Positions 36,052 through 48,043 of a stretch of DNA of 64,000 nucleotides are shown here, one piece after another. The stretch comes from Rhopalosiphum padi (Eukaryota; Arthropoda; Insecta; Hemiptera; Aphididae): positions 1,543,178 through 1,607,177 of the forward strand of contig NC_083598.1 of NCBI RefSeq assembly GCF_020882245.1, read 5' to 3'. The position numbers were made by a program, and so were the translations under genes. The notes beneath the pieces are model-generated. The model did no database searches. It saw only the letters and a program-made list of their open reading frames with translations, and was not told where the DNA came from. Each line of letters starts with the position of its first letter. Within the stretch, counting starts at the first letter, position 1.

Positions 36052-37518
36052 GATGTCCAATATAATAGTAAATTATCAACTGCGATACAACGTCACTAGA
36101 GGCAGACGATTTTGAAACTGAAAAAGATTAAAATTCGTAACTTTAGATACATTAGGCAAGTTATGTAACATAATGAAACACGAACCCTAAGAAAGGATGT
36201 CCAGATGACCGTAAATAATAAATATAATATTTCAATACTATAGTAGTTGTATTATATAGTGATATACTGATATGGTCAGTCACTAGATATAGTGAAATGT
36301 GAATAGTTCATATGTAGAAAACATTAAATAATACATAGGTTATAGCATAGAACATTATATAGTACGTTCTATGGTTATAGGCTTATAGCCCTAGGTATAT
36401 TTTGGAAAACTTACAAGATTTTTTTATCAAATCTAAAATCTTATCAACCGGTTGATATGGATTATGGATTAGTGTGTTATTTTTAAACTATTGGATTGAC
36501 TGGATTGAGCTTATAATCCATTTTTAATAATTTATCTAGTCATCTCATGGACATAATATTATTATTTATGAGTCATAAAGTCATCTAGACACAACTACAT
36601 ATAGCGTCAGAGCAGTAAGCAGTGAGCACTAATTGTCTCAATAAATTATAATTTAAGTCACTGATTTTTCTTCGGTCAATAAAAAGTGATACAGATTTAT
36701 GGAAAATATTAAGCTTTGACAAGTGAAAGTTTTATCAACGTTATGATTGTCGTCACGGTTATACAACCAATAAATCAATAGGTTTATAAACGAAAAAATA
36801 TGAAATAATATTCATTATAATTATCAAAAACTAATGCAATACTTTTTTTTATAAATCTGGAAAGCTAAGTTTATTTTTGAAACAAAGGTTTCAATATAAA
36901 TGATAAATCATGTCAATCAACTACAATTGTAGTTACAATTACAATAATCCACACAAACATTAAATCTTATAACTTATGTATTCTATCTGTGAAGTTTGGC
37001 TAAATAATCAAAATAAAAACGGTGTGAATCAAATATATTTTTTTTTTCAAATCTTGCATGGATAAATTCTGTGTTAATCAGAGCTAAATAATAAATATCC
37101 ATTTGATACTACAATTTTAAAAGACTAAAATTTTATTTATGTAATTGTTATTACTTTTTGCTACTATTGCAACCTTCTTTTACCCTATTATAGGAAGAAT
37201 ATACTATATAGAAATAAAAATAAAAGCTAAATTCAGCTAAATTGTTCTATGCCTATTGCCTATATGGTTTTATATATATACTGTTTCTTAGTTATTGTAA
37301 TTATGGATGGTCGAATAATAACAAATCAGTATTAAAAGATTTTCATTCATTGATATAAATTATGTATATAATTTAAAGTAATAGTTGGACAAAAAATGAT
37401 AGTTTATTCAGTTTATTGTTTTAAGAACACTTTATATAATTATAATTTGTCAAAAATGCATGCTTGGCATTTGTTCAAACATTTTAATAATAACTGTCAT
37501 GTTTGCAATCATTAACCA
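36052..37518. other. upstream region of Prx3
   Basis: Contains the Prx3 5' UTR and promoter. Otherwise AT-rich; I see no gene or element ends. Confidence 0.45.
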
Positions 37519-37526
37519 TTATGTTG

Positions 37527-38389
37527 GGTTCGCGGTGAATTGGTCGCGAACAATTGATCGCCGGTGAATTGGTCGCCGGTGAATTGATCGCGGGCGAATT
37601 GATCGCGAATACAATTGGTCGCCAAGATAATTGATCGCCAAACGAACTTTTTTAGTTTTTTAAGTATTTTATTATCCTAGGTATATTACCGAATTTTATG
37701 TTTATTATTTTAGAATATTTAAGTATTTTTAAAATTTAATTAATTGACATTATTATTTATTATTTTATTTTATTTATGTGTAATTATTAACTATTAACAA
37801 TATAATGTATAATTTTTATTTGATTTAATTTTAAATTTTCATTATCGAGTTCGTATCATTATATTGTTATAAGGTATTTATTATTGATATTATATACCCA
37901 CACGGGCATTATCAGTTTATTTCTGTCGTTTCTAATCACCGCGGCATAATCTCAAATTGTTCGTCAAAAGCCAACGTCTTCTCATTGTTAAATTATCAAT
38001 ACCGTGAAGTCACGTAATTTTATTATTATATAATTGTCAAATTAACTTGTATTATTATTAACCCTTTTAGTGTTAAGGTGATATCAACGTGGCCGTGATC
38101 AAATTGTTATTATATTATCCTCTATATACATAATCTATTTATTATTTTTTTTAATTAAAATTAGCATTTAACTGTACGTTATTTAAAAATAAAACAATAA
38201 GAATACTTAAATATTCTAAAATAATAAACATAAAATTCGGTTATATATACCTAGGATAATAAAATACTTAAAAAACTAAAAAAGTTCGTTTGGCGATCAA
38301 TTATCTTGGCGACCAATTGTATTCGCGATCAATTCGCCCGCGATCAATTCACCGGCGATCAATTGTTCGCGACCAATTCACCGGATACC
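37527..38389. mobile_element. 863-bp foldback element with iterated GCGATCAATT subrepeats
   Basis: Two inverted arms of about 200 bp (37527-37728 and 38192-38389) flank an AT-rich core. The outer part of each arm is a run of variants of GGTGAATTGGTCGC and GCGATCAATT words; the inner part is unique, AT-rich and nearly identical between arms. Termini read GGTTCGCGGTGAATTGG and, inward from the right, GGTATCCGGTGAATTGG. TTATGTTG flanks both sides (37519-37526, 38390-38397), an 8-bp target duplication. No ORF. The GG termini and 8-bp duplication fit a Merlin- or MULE-type non-autonomous element; a Merlin relic lies 1.2 kb away. Confidence 0.88.
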
Positions 38390-38451
38390 TTATGTTGTTA
38401 CCATATAATAATAAAAATTAATAAATACTAAAACTTATATAGATAATTTAA

Positions 38452-38579
38452 GGGCTGTTCTTACAATGTCTGGTTAAGCGTTAACGGACACTTAACCGGC
38501 AGAATTCTGTTGGTAATAAAATCTGCTATCAGCCGGTTAGTGTTAACCGACACTTGACTGAACATTGTAAGAATGGCCC
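38452..38579. mobile_element. 128-bp MITE flanked by TTAA
   Basis: The ends are GGGCTGTTCTTACAATGT and, inverted from the right, GGGCCATTCTTACAATGT. Both are followed by GGTTA-rich words that pair further. TTAA lies directly outside each end (38448-38451, 38580-38583). TTAA target duplications are typical of piggyBac and Kolobok elements. A broken piggyBac transposase is present at 46.2-47.3 kb, but end sequences of that copy are not available to link the two. Confidence 0.8.
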
Positions 38580-38583
38580 TTAA

Positions 38584-39600
38584 TCACACTACCATTATTT
38601 ATAAGAGGAAAATATTAGGATATGATATAATCAATTTGTCTGTAGACATATAATACACTAGTTATTTATGTAAAAATATATAATATTTACAAAGGAATAA
38701 TTTATAATAGATACTATTAAAGGTTAAAATATATGTATTTTTTACTATGTTTGAAATATATGCAAATTTTATTACAAAATTGTTTATTATAATTATTTTT
38801 TACATCCATAATATTATGGTTGATAAATAATAATTTTTCATTATGTTACAATAATAACTGTTAAGAATCATACTAAAATAAAATTGTTACTAGACAATAC
38901 TTTCAATTTAAATTTATAAAGAGAATAAACAAAGTTAAAATTCCAATACATAATAAAATTAATTTTATAAGGACATTATACAACATAAACATGATATTTA
39001 ACTAAACTTAAAATTGATAAAAAATATTATGCTTCTTTAGGCTGGTATATTGATGGTACTAAACATTATTATCTCTGTAACATAAATTAATATATACAGT
39101 TAAAATTTAATACAATAAAAATAAAATTGCTTTTCAAATTGTAACATCATTGATTTTAAGCAATGCAATTCAAATTCTAATTCATCATAAACATTAAAAG
39201 TGATTAATAATACAATGAACGTTTTATGATTATTTTTAAATATTTCATAATTATTTTATTATTTACAATGGTATTTCCGGCTTATCTTAACTACCAAAAT
39301 CTTAAATAAAAAATTATATAGATATCCATATTATATTGTTGCTTAACAAATTTAATTAACATTAAGCTAATACAGAGGTATTAGGGTATTAGGTAGTAAA
39401 ACAATCAGGTAAAAATAATTCATAAGCATAAAAACATTTTTAAATTCTTAAGAAATTTCAGTCAATAATTTTACTGCGGAGGAAACTAGGGTGTAATATC
39501 CAAAAAATTATAGAAAATAGACATAAATTGTCGTCAAACAAATACAGTCTGAAATGGTTCCAGATAATGGTGAACTGTTTCCCTTTGATTTTTGCTATGT
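38584..39600. other. gene-free region
   Basis: AT-rich. No supported gene, repeat or element end. Confidence 0.4.
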
Positions 39601-39602
39601 CA

Positions 39603-39818
39603 CTTTGCTGATACCCAAAGGCGTTCAATTATTTGGGTATGTATTCCTGTTATTGGGTCCACAAAATTATAATTATGATTAACTGTATAATGATCAAAGC
39701 CAGATACTCTCAATAATAACAAAAAGCATGCCAACAATCTGAATAAATTGTGGAACCTTCTTGAATATTATTAGTGATTGTCATAAGAGTTTTTGTTTTT
39801 ATATCCGGAACTCTCATT
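39603..39818 (-). pseudogene. Merlin (IS1595/ISXO2-like) transposase fragment
   Basis: Minus-strand translation gives KTKTLMTIITNNI-like sequence, then IQEGSTIYSDCWHAF. After a one-base frame change come a TVNHNYNFVDP segment, TGIHTQ and IERLW. The order SDxW, TVNH, FVDP, TGxHTQxIExxW is the signature of the ISXO2-like DDE domain used by Merlin transposons; the D of SDCW and the E of IERLW would be catalytic. Only about 70 residues survive, with a shift and no N-terminus. Confidence 0.72.
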
Positions 39819-40181
39819 AAAAATTATGTTCTAATAAAAAAAAATTGTTAGCTAGGTGTTATTTAATAGTATGGACAACAGGTGCCTAACAAATTACTGT
39901 CGTCAGACTGACAACATAAATAGTTAATGATCTAATAGTAAAATACTTAGATAATACATTTTACAAAAAAAATTAAATTGATGATACAAATTACAAGAAG
40001 GAAATATAAAATAAAATTAGATGCACAATTTTATTATTTGTTATTAGATTTTCTAGGTAGTCAACATAACCAGGATAATTATAATTTAGTCTTGAAAATA
40101 TTTGGGTAGTCGAGATAAACCGGGAGTACCTTTACAATATATGTATATTAATGATTAAAAATTAATAATTAAGTATATAAA

Positions 40182-41785
40182 TTACTTGTTTAACATTGAA
40201 TTCAAAATGTTTTTTGACATAGAGTAGCGGGCTTCATTTTCATTACTGAATTTAATCCATTGCTGTCGTATACAAACCCATCTTTTCCTGTGCTCATTAA
40301 GTAATTCACTAACGTTAGGAACTTCTTCGATATTCTAAAAAGTGCAATTATTTTATTTAAACTTTTTTAAGTCTATATAAATACAAACTTTACATAGTTT
40401 TATGAAAAATAAAAGTATAATTCCTTAATTTTTGGTTATTTAAAAATTTAAAAATTTAAAAAACATAAATACAGAATTTATAATTAATATTAAAAATGTA
40501 TTATTATATTTTATAACAAAAGCAGAGAAAAATACAAATTGTAATACATTACTCACAGTTTTAATATCTAAGGTGGATATTACATCCTTTGGTAAATTCA
40601 TAGGTACTCTGTGAATTATATCTGTCTCATCTTCAGGTCTACTTTTAGGTGGTGGTAATTTATAGACATAATCTTCGATTGTAGATGATTCATTATCACT
40701 TTTAATTGAACGTTCCAAATTTTCTGATTTCTTACTTTTTACTTGTCTATAGTGTAAACAAAAAGGTAATTAATCACATAACTTTGAAAATTAGGCACAC
40801 TTATTTTCACCTTGCTGATAATGGATCATTTTTTATCCAAGCTCGACATATAGAGTACATAGCTGAATTATTGGTAAAAGAAGCTAAATCAATACTGCGA
40901 TCTCGTAATTTTAATACCAATGAATCTTTAACTTCCTGTTTGGATTCATTTTTCTTTACTCGTTTATTTGTATCATTTTCTTCGCTAAAAATACAAGAAA
41001 ATTGTTATTGTATACTCTGTTTTTTATAAAAAATAACCTAAGATGGCAAATAATTTTCATCCAGTAACAAAGAAACTGTAACTTGCTGTACCTAAATAAT
41101 ATATTTCCCTTGTCTTACTAATGCATACTATACTATTATATAGGTTCAGCAGCCCCAATTTTGTGTGTTTAGCTTAAATATTAGAGTGAAATGACCTATC
41201 ATAAAACTTAAAGGTAAGATTTAAAAATTGTAATTTTTAATCAATTTTTTTACGATATTTTTATTTTAAGTAAATTATGAGCATTTTCAAATATAAATGT
41301 TTTACTTATTTATAATTTGCTTTCAGTGTGGTAATAGATAATTTCATTCTAATATTTGAGCTAAACCACAAAACTGGAACTGCAAAACATATATTTTGGT
41401 ATGGTATGCACTATTAATGCATGCAAATACAACATCCTCGTAATGAAATTATTATAGCCACTTAGTGTTCAAACTGTATATAACGTATACTTACACAATT
41501 AAAACATCATTATCTGTCACATCATCGGATTTCTTATGCTCTTTCTTTGCAATAATATCAAGAGCTTCATTTAAACTGTTACGAGCCTTTTCTAAATGAT
41601 TACCTCCTAAAATATTGACAGATTTTAATTAAATATAATTTAATAACTGGAATATTTATAATATGTAATTTATTATAATTATAATAAATGTAATTTTTAT
41701 AATTACTTATAATCCTTGGTTCTTTCATTGGTGAGTCAACAACTTGTGTTGAAGACTTCAGTACACTTTTCCTTTTTTTAACCAT
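40182..41785 (-). CDS. lin37: LIN37, subunit of the MuvB core of DREAM
   Basis: Chromatin-bound cell-cycle regulator of the MuvB core, which represses cell-cycle genes in DREAM. Five exons on the minus strand: 41707-41785, 41495-41606, 40811-40984, 40557-40746, 40182-40334, phases consistent, 235 aa (human about 246). Landmarks match the family as I know it: a KARNSLNEALDII helix near residue 30, the DRSIDLASF block, YSICRAWIKNDP, a YKLPPP motif in an acidic linker, and a C-terminal RKRWVCIRQQW...RYSMSKNIL helix pair. All introns are GT-AG. The start is the first ATG of an exon with a basic N-terminus (VKKRKSVLK). No lesions are visible. Family identity is inferred from motif order, without a search. 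Confidence 0.85.
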
Positions 41786-43438
41786 AATTTATTTCACTGG
41801 TTGACCCTTGTCTATGATGCATAAAATATAAAGTATTTTAATATTTTAAAGATAGTATAATAATAGGTGGTACACAAATTATGTTTTACTTTTAAAAATA
41901 ACCTTATATCAAAACTATATCTAGATATCAATATTTTTAACAGGAGGAAATATATAGAAACATGCAGGTATATCATAATTTTACTCAATACTAAATATAA
42001 AATTTCAAATTTGGTTAAAAATGTTAAATATATCAACAAGATGTATTAAATTATTAATAAACATTGTAAACATTTTGGATGGGGGAACCTTATGGCAAGT
42101 GGCAACCATTCTCCTCAAATCTTAAAATTTATAATGTACTTAATAAAAAACATAACACAACATCAACTACATTGTTAAATTATTAAGGTCAAATTATATA
42201 TTTTTGTTTACCCTTTTCTCCCAATTACATAGGGTTGGCCATAGATGAAGACATAAACATTACTTTATTTTTTAATTAATAATACTACAGTTAGAATAAT
42301 CAAAATATATATTTAATAATATTAGGAAATTTAAAAATTATCTTTATAATTAAAAAAAATGTTTATTATGTACATACTATAAAATGTATAGATATTCTGT
42401 ATAATGATATTTTATGTTAGGACATAATAATAAACGATTGATAATTGAACTGATGGCCTATTTGCATATTATTAATACAAGTACATAACAATTAAAAATT
42501 ACAATAATAATTTTAGTTTAATTTAATATCCAAAACTAAATGAAGAAAATTATTAATTAATGTTGCAGGCTATTAAAAATTATTTTTTTTATTTTTCTTT
42601 AAAGAGTTGACTAATTCAAAAGCTTACTGAATAACTATGTATATTATGTAAAATAAACCATTACTAAGGCAAATAGGCTTTTTATAAAATACATAAATGA
42701 TTAAAAATTAATACTTTAAACTAATTATTAAAGTTATTTGTTTACTTGTTGCATTTTAAGCAGTTTAAGATAACTGCAAGATATAAAGAAAACTGTTTAA
42801 TAGTTCTAATAAATAAAAATAATAACAGCTATCATAATGCCAAAGTATTATAAATTATAATGAGTTGGGTATTATAATTATTTTCAAAATATTTATTTGC
42901 CATTGGCACTGCAATAGCTAATAATGTTAAAAAAAAAAAATCAGCACAGTATAATAGGAAAAACGATAAAAATAATATCTAACAACCTGTACTTAAACAC
43001 AAGAGCTACATTTTTTTAAGAAAAACTGATGTATTTTCCAAATGGCCTGGGCATACTATAACCTCATAGTATAATTAATGATTTTAACGATTTATGTTTT
43101 GAAACATTTAACTTCAGAAAAATACTTACGAGTGACAAATTTATTTTAATAATGAATATTACTAAGAACAATGAAAACACTCGGTAACAGTCGCAATAAG
43201 CTGTAAATCTGAATTCACTAATTCACTACAAATTTGATATTTCACCAGCAAATATGAAATAATGATAATTTTAAAAATGTTTGTTTATGTTTGATAACGT
43301 TGAAATTGTTCCAAAGACGTTAAAAACTAGATAACTGTAATCGTAATGGTATCATAGATAACAATCATTATTTTTGTTTTACACTTAATTTATGAGTTTT
43401 TTATTTTCGGTTCTAAATTTAAATTATAAACCTTGATG
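41786..43438. other. region upstream of lin37
   Basis: AT-rich, includes the lin37 promoter. Short overlapping ORFs on both strands near 41810-42050 are low-complexity. A more mixed-base patch at 43130-43330 could hold regulatory sequence or an untranslated exon; no site can be named. Confidence 0.4.
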
Positions 43439-43446
43439 GATATCAC

Positions 43447-44542
43447 CAGGGCCGGATTAAGGTTTTAGCCGCCCATAGGCTGAAATAAATTTACCGCCTA
43501 ATTTTCATAGGTATTGATATTTTACTTCTGTAAGTGATACGCAAAAACCCTCCACACCCCATATAAAAAATGATCATTAATAAAATAAAAACAAAATCAA
43601 TACATTAGGTATACTATTATTAATGAATGAAAACTCCTTAAGCATATTACAAAAAAAAAAATACGAACAAATAATTATTTTTCATATTCTTCAGATTATA
43701 GTCTTAGGTCTTGATTTTTTTTTTCGCAGTCTTCAATGATGTCGTCCTATGATAACTGATTAGTTAATTCATGTTCAATACTTAGTACTCGTATAGCAAG
43801 TGCATTTAATCGATCCTGTGACATCGTAGATCGGAGATAATTTTTTATTCTTTTCAAGCAAGAAAAAGAACGTTCAGCTGAACAGTTAGTCACCGCAGTA
43901 GATGTATATATTCTGAGTGCTATTTCGATGTTGGGATAAATTGAAGTTAAGTTTTTTTCATGTAAAATTTGAAGCAGTTTGGGAACATTTTTTTGCTTAT
44001 CGTCAGCCAGTTGTATTATGTGTTAAACATTCATTGATTAATTCATTTAAATCCATATCATCATAGTATATTACATTAAGTTGTGTAGCTCTTTTAACAA
44101 TATCATCATGTGATAGACGTTCGAGCATGACAATAAAAGCAAATGGAAAAAAAAATTTTTGATACGCAGCTCTTCTCTTGTTAAGTTCATTCAATAAATG
44201 ATCTAAAATTACTAAAAAGGTATCAATTTTAAATTTTTCTCTTCCAGAAGTAATTAAATCATTATGTCGAGTTTCATCATAAAAAATTGATTTAATTTTT
44301 TTACGAGTTTTTAAATCTTTATATTCTTTTGTAACAGATTTTTCAATTACCATTTTAGAACCTACACATATATTATCTTATATACTTTATAACTAATAAT
44401 ATTATTTCATATATTATATTATTGCATGTTTTTACAATTTATATTTAAAAATAATATCTCAACGTAGTTTTTGGGTCACACCAAAAAAAAATTTGCCGCC
44501 CTAAGCTTTAGCCTACACAGCCTAAGCGGTAATACGGCCCTG
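43447..44542 (-). mobile_element. internally deleted hAT transposon with 8-bp TSD
   Basis: Starts CAGGGCCGGATTAAGG, ends AAGCGGTAATACGGCCCTG, and is flanked by GATATCAC on both sides (43439-43446, 44543-44550). Its minus strand retains the C-terminal part of a hAT transposase (next entry). At 1096 bp it is too short to encode a whole transposase. A 136-bp derivative with both ends sits at 18522-18657. Confidence 0.93.
43690..44353 (-). pseudogene. hAT transposase C-terminal fragment
   Basis: An ORF of 116 codons (44003-44353) contains TSGREKFKIDTFLVILDHLLNELNKR, resembling the helical region before the dimerisation domain of Zmym1/DUF4371-like hAT transposases. After its stop the neighbouring frame continues with TAVTNCSAERSFSCLKRIKNYL and STMSQDRLNALAI, the hATC dimerisation block (SAERSFS is its core). 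A frameshift or stop near 43990-44005 therefore breaks the protein. The BED finger and the catalytic N-terminal half are absent. Confidence 0.85.
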
Positions 44543-44706
44543 GATATCACGAATTAGGATATCTTGTGGATATCTTCAATCTTATGTCGGGTGGCTTTTT
44601 GACGAATGGCTTTGTTAGGTGTACCCGAGATAATCTATTAATATATTTATACACACTTAATTTTAGTAAATATCAAAAATATTATATTATATAAAAACTA
44701 AAAGAA

Positions 44707-44784
44707 GGCGGGCAAGTGGGTATCGCTCTGCTGTATAGTAGAGATGGAGAGTAGGTCACTGGTCAGTGGTCACTAAAATGGATG
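44707..44784 (-). repeat. dispersed repeat (copy 3, inverted)
   Basis: Reverse complement of the right part of the PPID-intron repeat: GGGCAAGTGG, CTGTATAGTAGAGATGGAGA, GTAGGTCACT, CACTAAAATGGATG. It breaks off at 44784 exactly where a CAGGG sequence begins, as if another element entered there. Confidence 0.7.
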
Positions 44785-45613
44785 CAGGGTCGTCCTTTGA
44801 GGGTGGCGTGGGGGGTGTCGACTAATTAAAAATAATTTAAGATTATCTATAGGTGATGATAGATTGGATTCCCTTATGATTTTAAGTGTAGAAAAATATA
44901 CAGTAGATCAATTAGATATAAACAAAATAGCAACATTGTGGAGAACTTTGAAAAACCGTAGGATTCATATCTAATTGAATATACCTAATACCCATAAGCT
45001 ATAGATGATGTTTAATTATTTTTAATTTATATTTTATGTACACAATATATTAATCATTATGATTTAATAATATTGTACTAATATAAATGTTTTGTTTAAA
45101 ATTGATGTACCTACTAATTACATTTCCTTATTTGGGATTTTAAATTATATAATTTAATAAATGGACCAGGTGCTGTAAAAGTATGAAAATTTATGATATT
45201 TATAATTTTCACATAATCACATGAGCGACCCAATTAATGCTATATGCCTATATGGCTATATAATTTATTTAATATAGTTTATAATGTATAATGTGTATGT
45301 ATAAAATAATAACTATATTCCGTTTCAAAAGAAAATGTACTAGATTTGCGCATCATCAAATGACGCGCGATCCCGCTAACTTAAGGGTTTCTTGTGGGGG
45401 ATGCACGATGCCGGAAAAAACTGATTGCTACCTAGTATATTCTCTTTCGAAACAGAGTATAAAAATAAAATATAATATACGTATAGGTACACAGTACACA
45501 CAAGAAAAATTTTTGAGCGTAGCGAAAAAAAATTTGAGTCGGCAAATTCATAGTTCTACCACTTCTACCCCCTCCGGCCCTGCCTTTATGAAATATTGTT
45601 CGAGACGGCCCTG
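44785..45613. mobile_element. possible further hAT-type element
   Basis: Begins CAGGGTCGTCC directly after the interrupted dispersed repeat and ends ...GACGGCCCTG at 45613, giving a weak inverted end pair. The interior has an AT-rich left half and a GC-richer right half with no recognisable transposase. No matching 8-bp flank was found, so this stays tentative. Confidence 0.35.
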
Positions 45614-46247
45614 CCGATCATACTAAATATGCATTAAGTACAATACATGATCACGATTTGTAGACGGGTGACTCAGTGGATAGTATCTAATGCTGACACA
45701 AAAAAATCACACACGTGGTTTAGAGATTAGACAATTAAAGTAAAGTACAACTTTATTTATTATGACACAAAAAAAAAACAAAACAAAAGTAAACTACTAA
45801 CTGCAGTAGTGCCATCTTAAGACCGCGGCTTGTGGACCAAACCGGGGTGAAGAACGACTTTTCGTGGCTGCATACGAATTATTGCGTCGCTGGTATTTTT
45901 GGGGGTTATACTAGTTGCGTCCCGATTTTTTTTTGTTTTGAGTAGGTACATACCAATTGCGTGTCTTATATATTTTATACACTAAACAATATTTTTTTTA
46001 TATTTTAGGGACGCAATTATAGTATTATACCTTTTTATACTTTTTTTATACCTTTTTATACGACACGCAATTCATAAACAGCGCTTGTCGTACTCCATCT
46101 CCGGTAGCCTCTCTGGCGACAGGCCAGGAGGCATATTAGCATTCTAGGTCTATCTAGGCATCGGTTATAATTTTAGCTGTGTGCTTTGTCGTTTATTGGT
46201 TTTTCCCCGTTTTATAACCTTACTTATAAACGCTTTATAATTTTAAT
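45614..46247. other. gene-free stretch with nested inverted words
   Basis: Contains AAATTATAA-type AT sequence plus two nested inverted pairs: TTGCGTCCC (45915) with GGGACGCAA (46008), and AATTGCGTGTC (45955) with GACACGCAATT (46062). These could be remains of an element end or a cruciform. No ORF of note. Confidence 0.45.
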
Positions 46248-47303
46248 TTAGCAGGTCCCGAAAACAGGTGCATTTAAGTCGCCTCTTGGGGTCACTATAG
46301 GAATAGCGTTGGTGGATAGTTCGGAAATCAAGGGATTGTGATGGTTGTCAAATTTTAGAGTTTTTTTAAGTTGATATGTGGTGATGTACATATATAGATA
46401 ACGCAGTAGGCGAGAGCGGTTATTTAATATTTTTTGAATCAACCCTATTGGTTCAGTAAGCATATATAATTTGACACCATATTTATGTCGCTTATTTTTT
46501 ATATACTGTCTGAAAAGTAATCGCCCACGCCATAAAACCATCGACTCGTCAAGTGATAAATTTTTTGACGGTTGATATACTTCGTTCATCCTATTATTGA
46601 AATAATTTAAAACAGATTCGATTTTATAGATGCGGCTTACATTTTGAATGTCATTTTCTGACTCAGGGTTTTTACAAAAATGAAGAGCTCTCATTAATAG
46701 CATGTATCTGTTTCTACTCATACAGGATCGAAAAATATTAAGATTAAATAATTTACTGGTTTTCTAATAATCTTCAATTCTGGACATTTTTATTGTACCA
46801 GTATGAAATAGAAGACCAAAAAAAATTTTTAATTCATCAATGTCTATATCAACCCAATTTGTAATCCGAGACTTATCACTTGATCTATTCAAATATAAAT
46901 CAGCCGCATAATTATTAGTCTCTCTCACAACCAAATTATAAAAATCTTTAGTCACCAATAAATTGAAAAAATCGATCGGTTGATCACCGGTAGGTTGAAC
47001 TTTAAGTCTGGAATTTTCGTTAAAAGGTATTTTACTTATACTTGGTTTGTCGTCTAACCATGTATAATTTTTTCGACTAGTTTTAGAAGCGGGAGCCTTC
47101 CTAATAGTTTGACTAGTTGTAGGCGAAGAATCGATAGAATCCGATTCAATGTCGGACGTTTGAATAACCATTTCATCCTCAGATTCAATTTGGGGATTAA
47201 CCTGTCGTATTGTATCATTTACAGCTTCTTCGTCGGCAGAATCACCTTCACCTAAATCGGTATCCGAAGAAAAGTCAAAATCATCATCAGAAGACAAAGG
47301 CTA
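46248..47303 (-). pseudogene. piggyBac transposase, broken and 3'-truncated
   Basis: The minus strand encodes an acidic, Ser/Asp-rich N-terminus, then FFNLLVTKDFYNLVVRETNNYA, DELKIFFGLLFHTG, and, beyond an in-frame stop, SRNRYMLLMRALHF and NLSLDESMVLWRGRL with the first catalytic Asp of the DDD triad. The two ORFs (46764-47297 and 46248-46721) are in the same frame and separated by a TAG where piggyBac proteins have Trp (about 46760). After MLTEPIGLIQK the sequence no longer resembles the family and ends at 46248, so the second and third Asp and the Cys-rich tail are missing. The frame begins after a TATAG acceptor-like site, so an upstream exon with the ATG may have existed. Confidence 0.85.
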
Positions 47304-47432
47304 TAAATGTATTATTTTATTTTTATTTAAATAAAAAAAAACAAGTCATAATATATTGCAAACAAAGTTTTATTATTTATTAAATGATTTCCAGCCACCA
47401 CTATTATAAACATAGTTTATTTATAATACATA

Positions 47433-47893
47433 TCAAATACGTGTAAATTTTTTCTTCGAATCTTTCATGAAGCGGTCGAAAAGTGTTTGAACCAATTCGT
47501 TCAGCTCACTCGATATTGTTTGGTCCTTTATCTGATCGGTTATTGCAAGCTTCATCGAACATTCAGCATGTTTCAATCTATAAAAATTATTCATACAAAA
47601 ATTATTTTTATAATAATATCTTACTTAAAAAATAAATAACTATAGTATTAATGTATACTATAATTATTTAGTTATATTCGAAGCGCGATAGTAAAGTAGT
47701 ATAATATATTTTACCTGTCCTTGGAATCAATTTGATTAATGTTTTTCGTTTTATAATGTGACAACGTCCAATAGTCAGTAGATTTTTCGTCAGCAGGTGC
47801 CTTTACAATCAAAACCCCGTCGTCTTATCGAATGCACATTGAATTTGTAATTTCGAGTGCAATTTTCTGATCTTTCATAATTTTTCCAATTTT
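47433..47893 (-). pseudogene. unrecognised two-exon gene fragment with an in-frame stop
   Basis: Two minus-strand segments join in phase: about 47893-47715 (ending GG ACAG then GTAA) and 47577-47433 (after a TATAG acceptor), finishing at a TGA. The product contains REKIGKIMKDQKIALEITNS, a stop, VLIVKAPADEKSTDYWTLSH and a helical tail with DQTISSELNELVQTLFDRFM. I do not recognise a domain. The in-frame TAA near 47822 and the missing N-terminus suggest a relic, possibly the end of another mobile element. It lies just upstream of the piggyBac relic. Confidence 0.4.
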
Positions 47894-47945
47894 TTCTCGA
47901 TAAGAAACATATTATTATACGTATACAATATTTTTGCGTATTTAA

Positions 47946-47946
47946 C

Positions 47947-47978
<32 letters not shown>
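47946..47978. repeat. (ATT)n microsatellite
   Basis: About eleven consecutive ATT/TTA triplets. Confidence 0.9.
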
Positions 47979-47979
<1 letters not shown>

Positions 47980-48043
47980 GTATATAAGCATTATTTAGAA
48001 ATTAGCGTATACCTACTTGCACGATGCACCCCCCTGATAAAAT

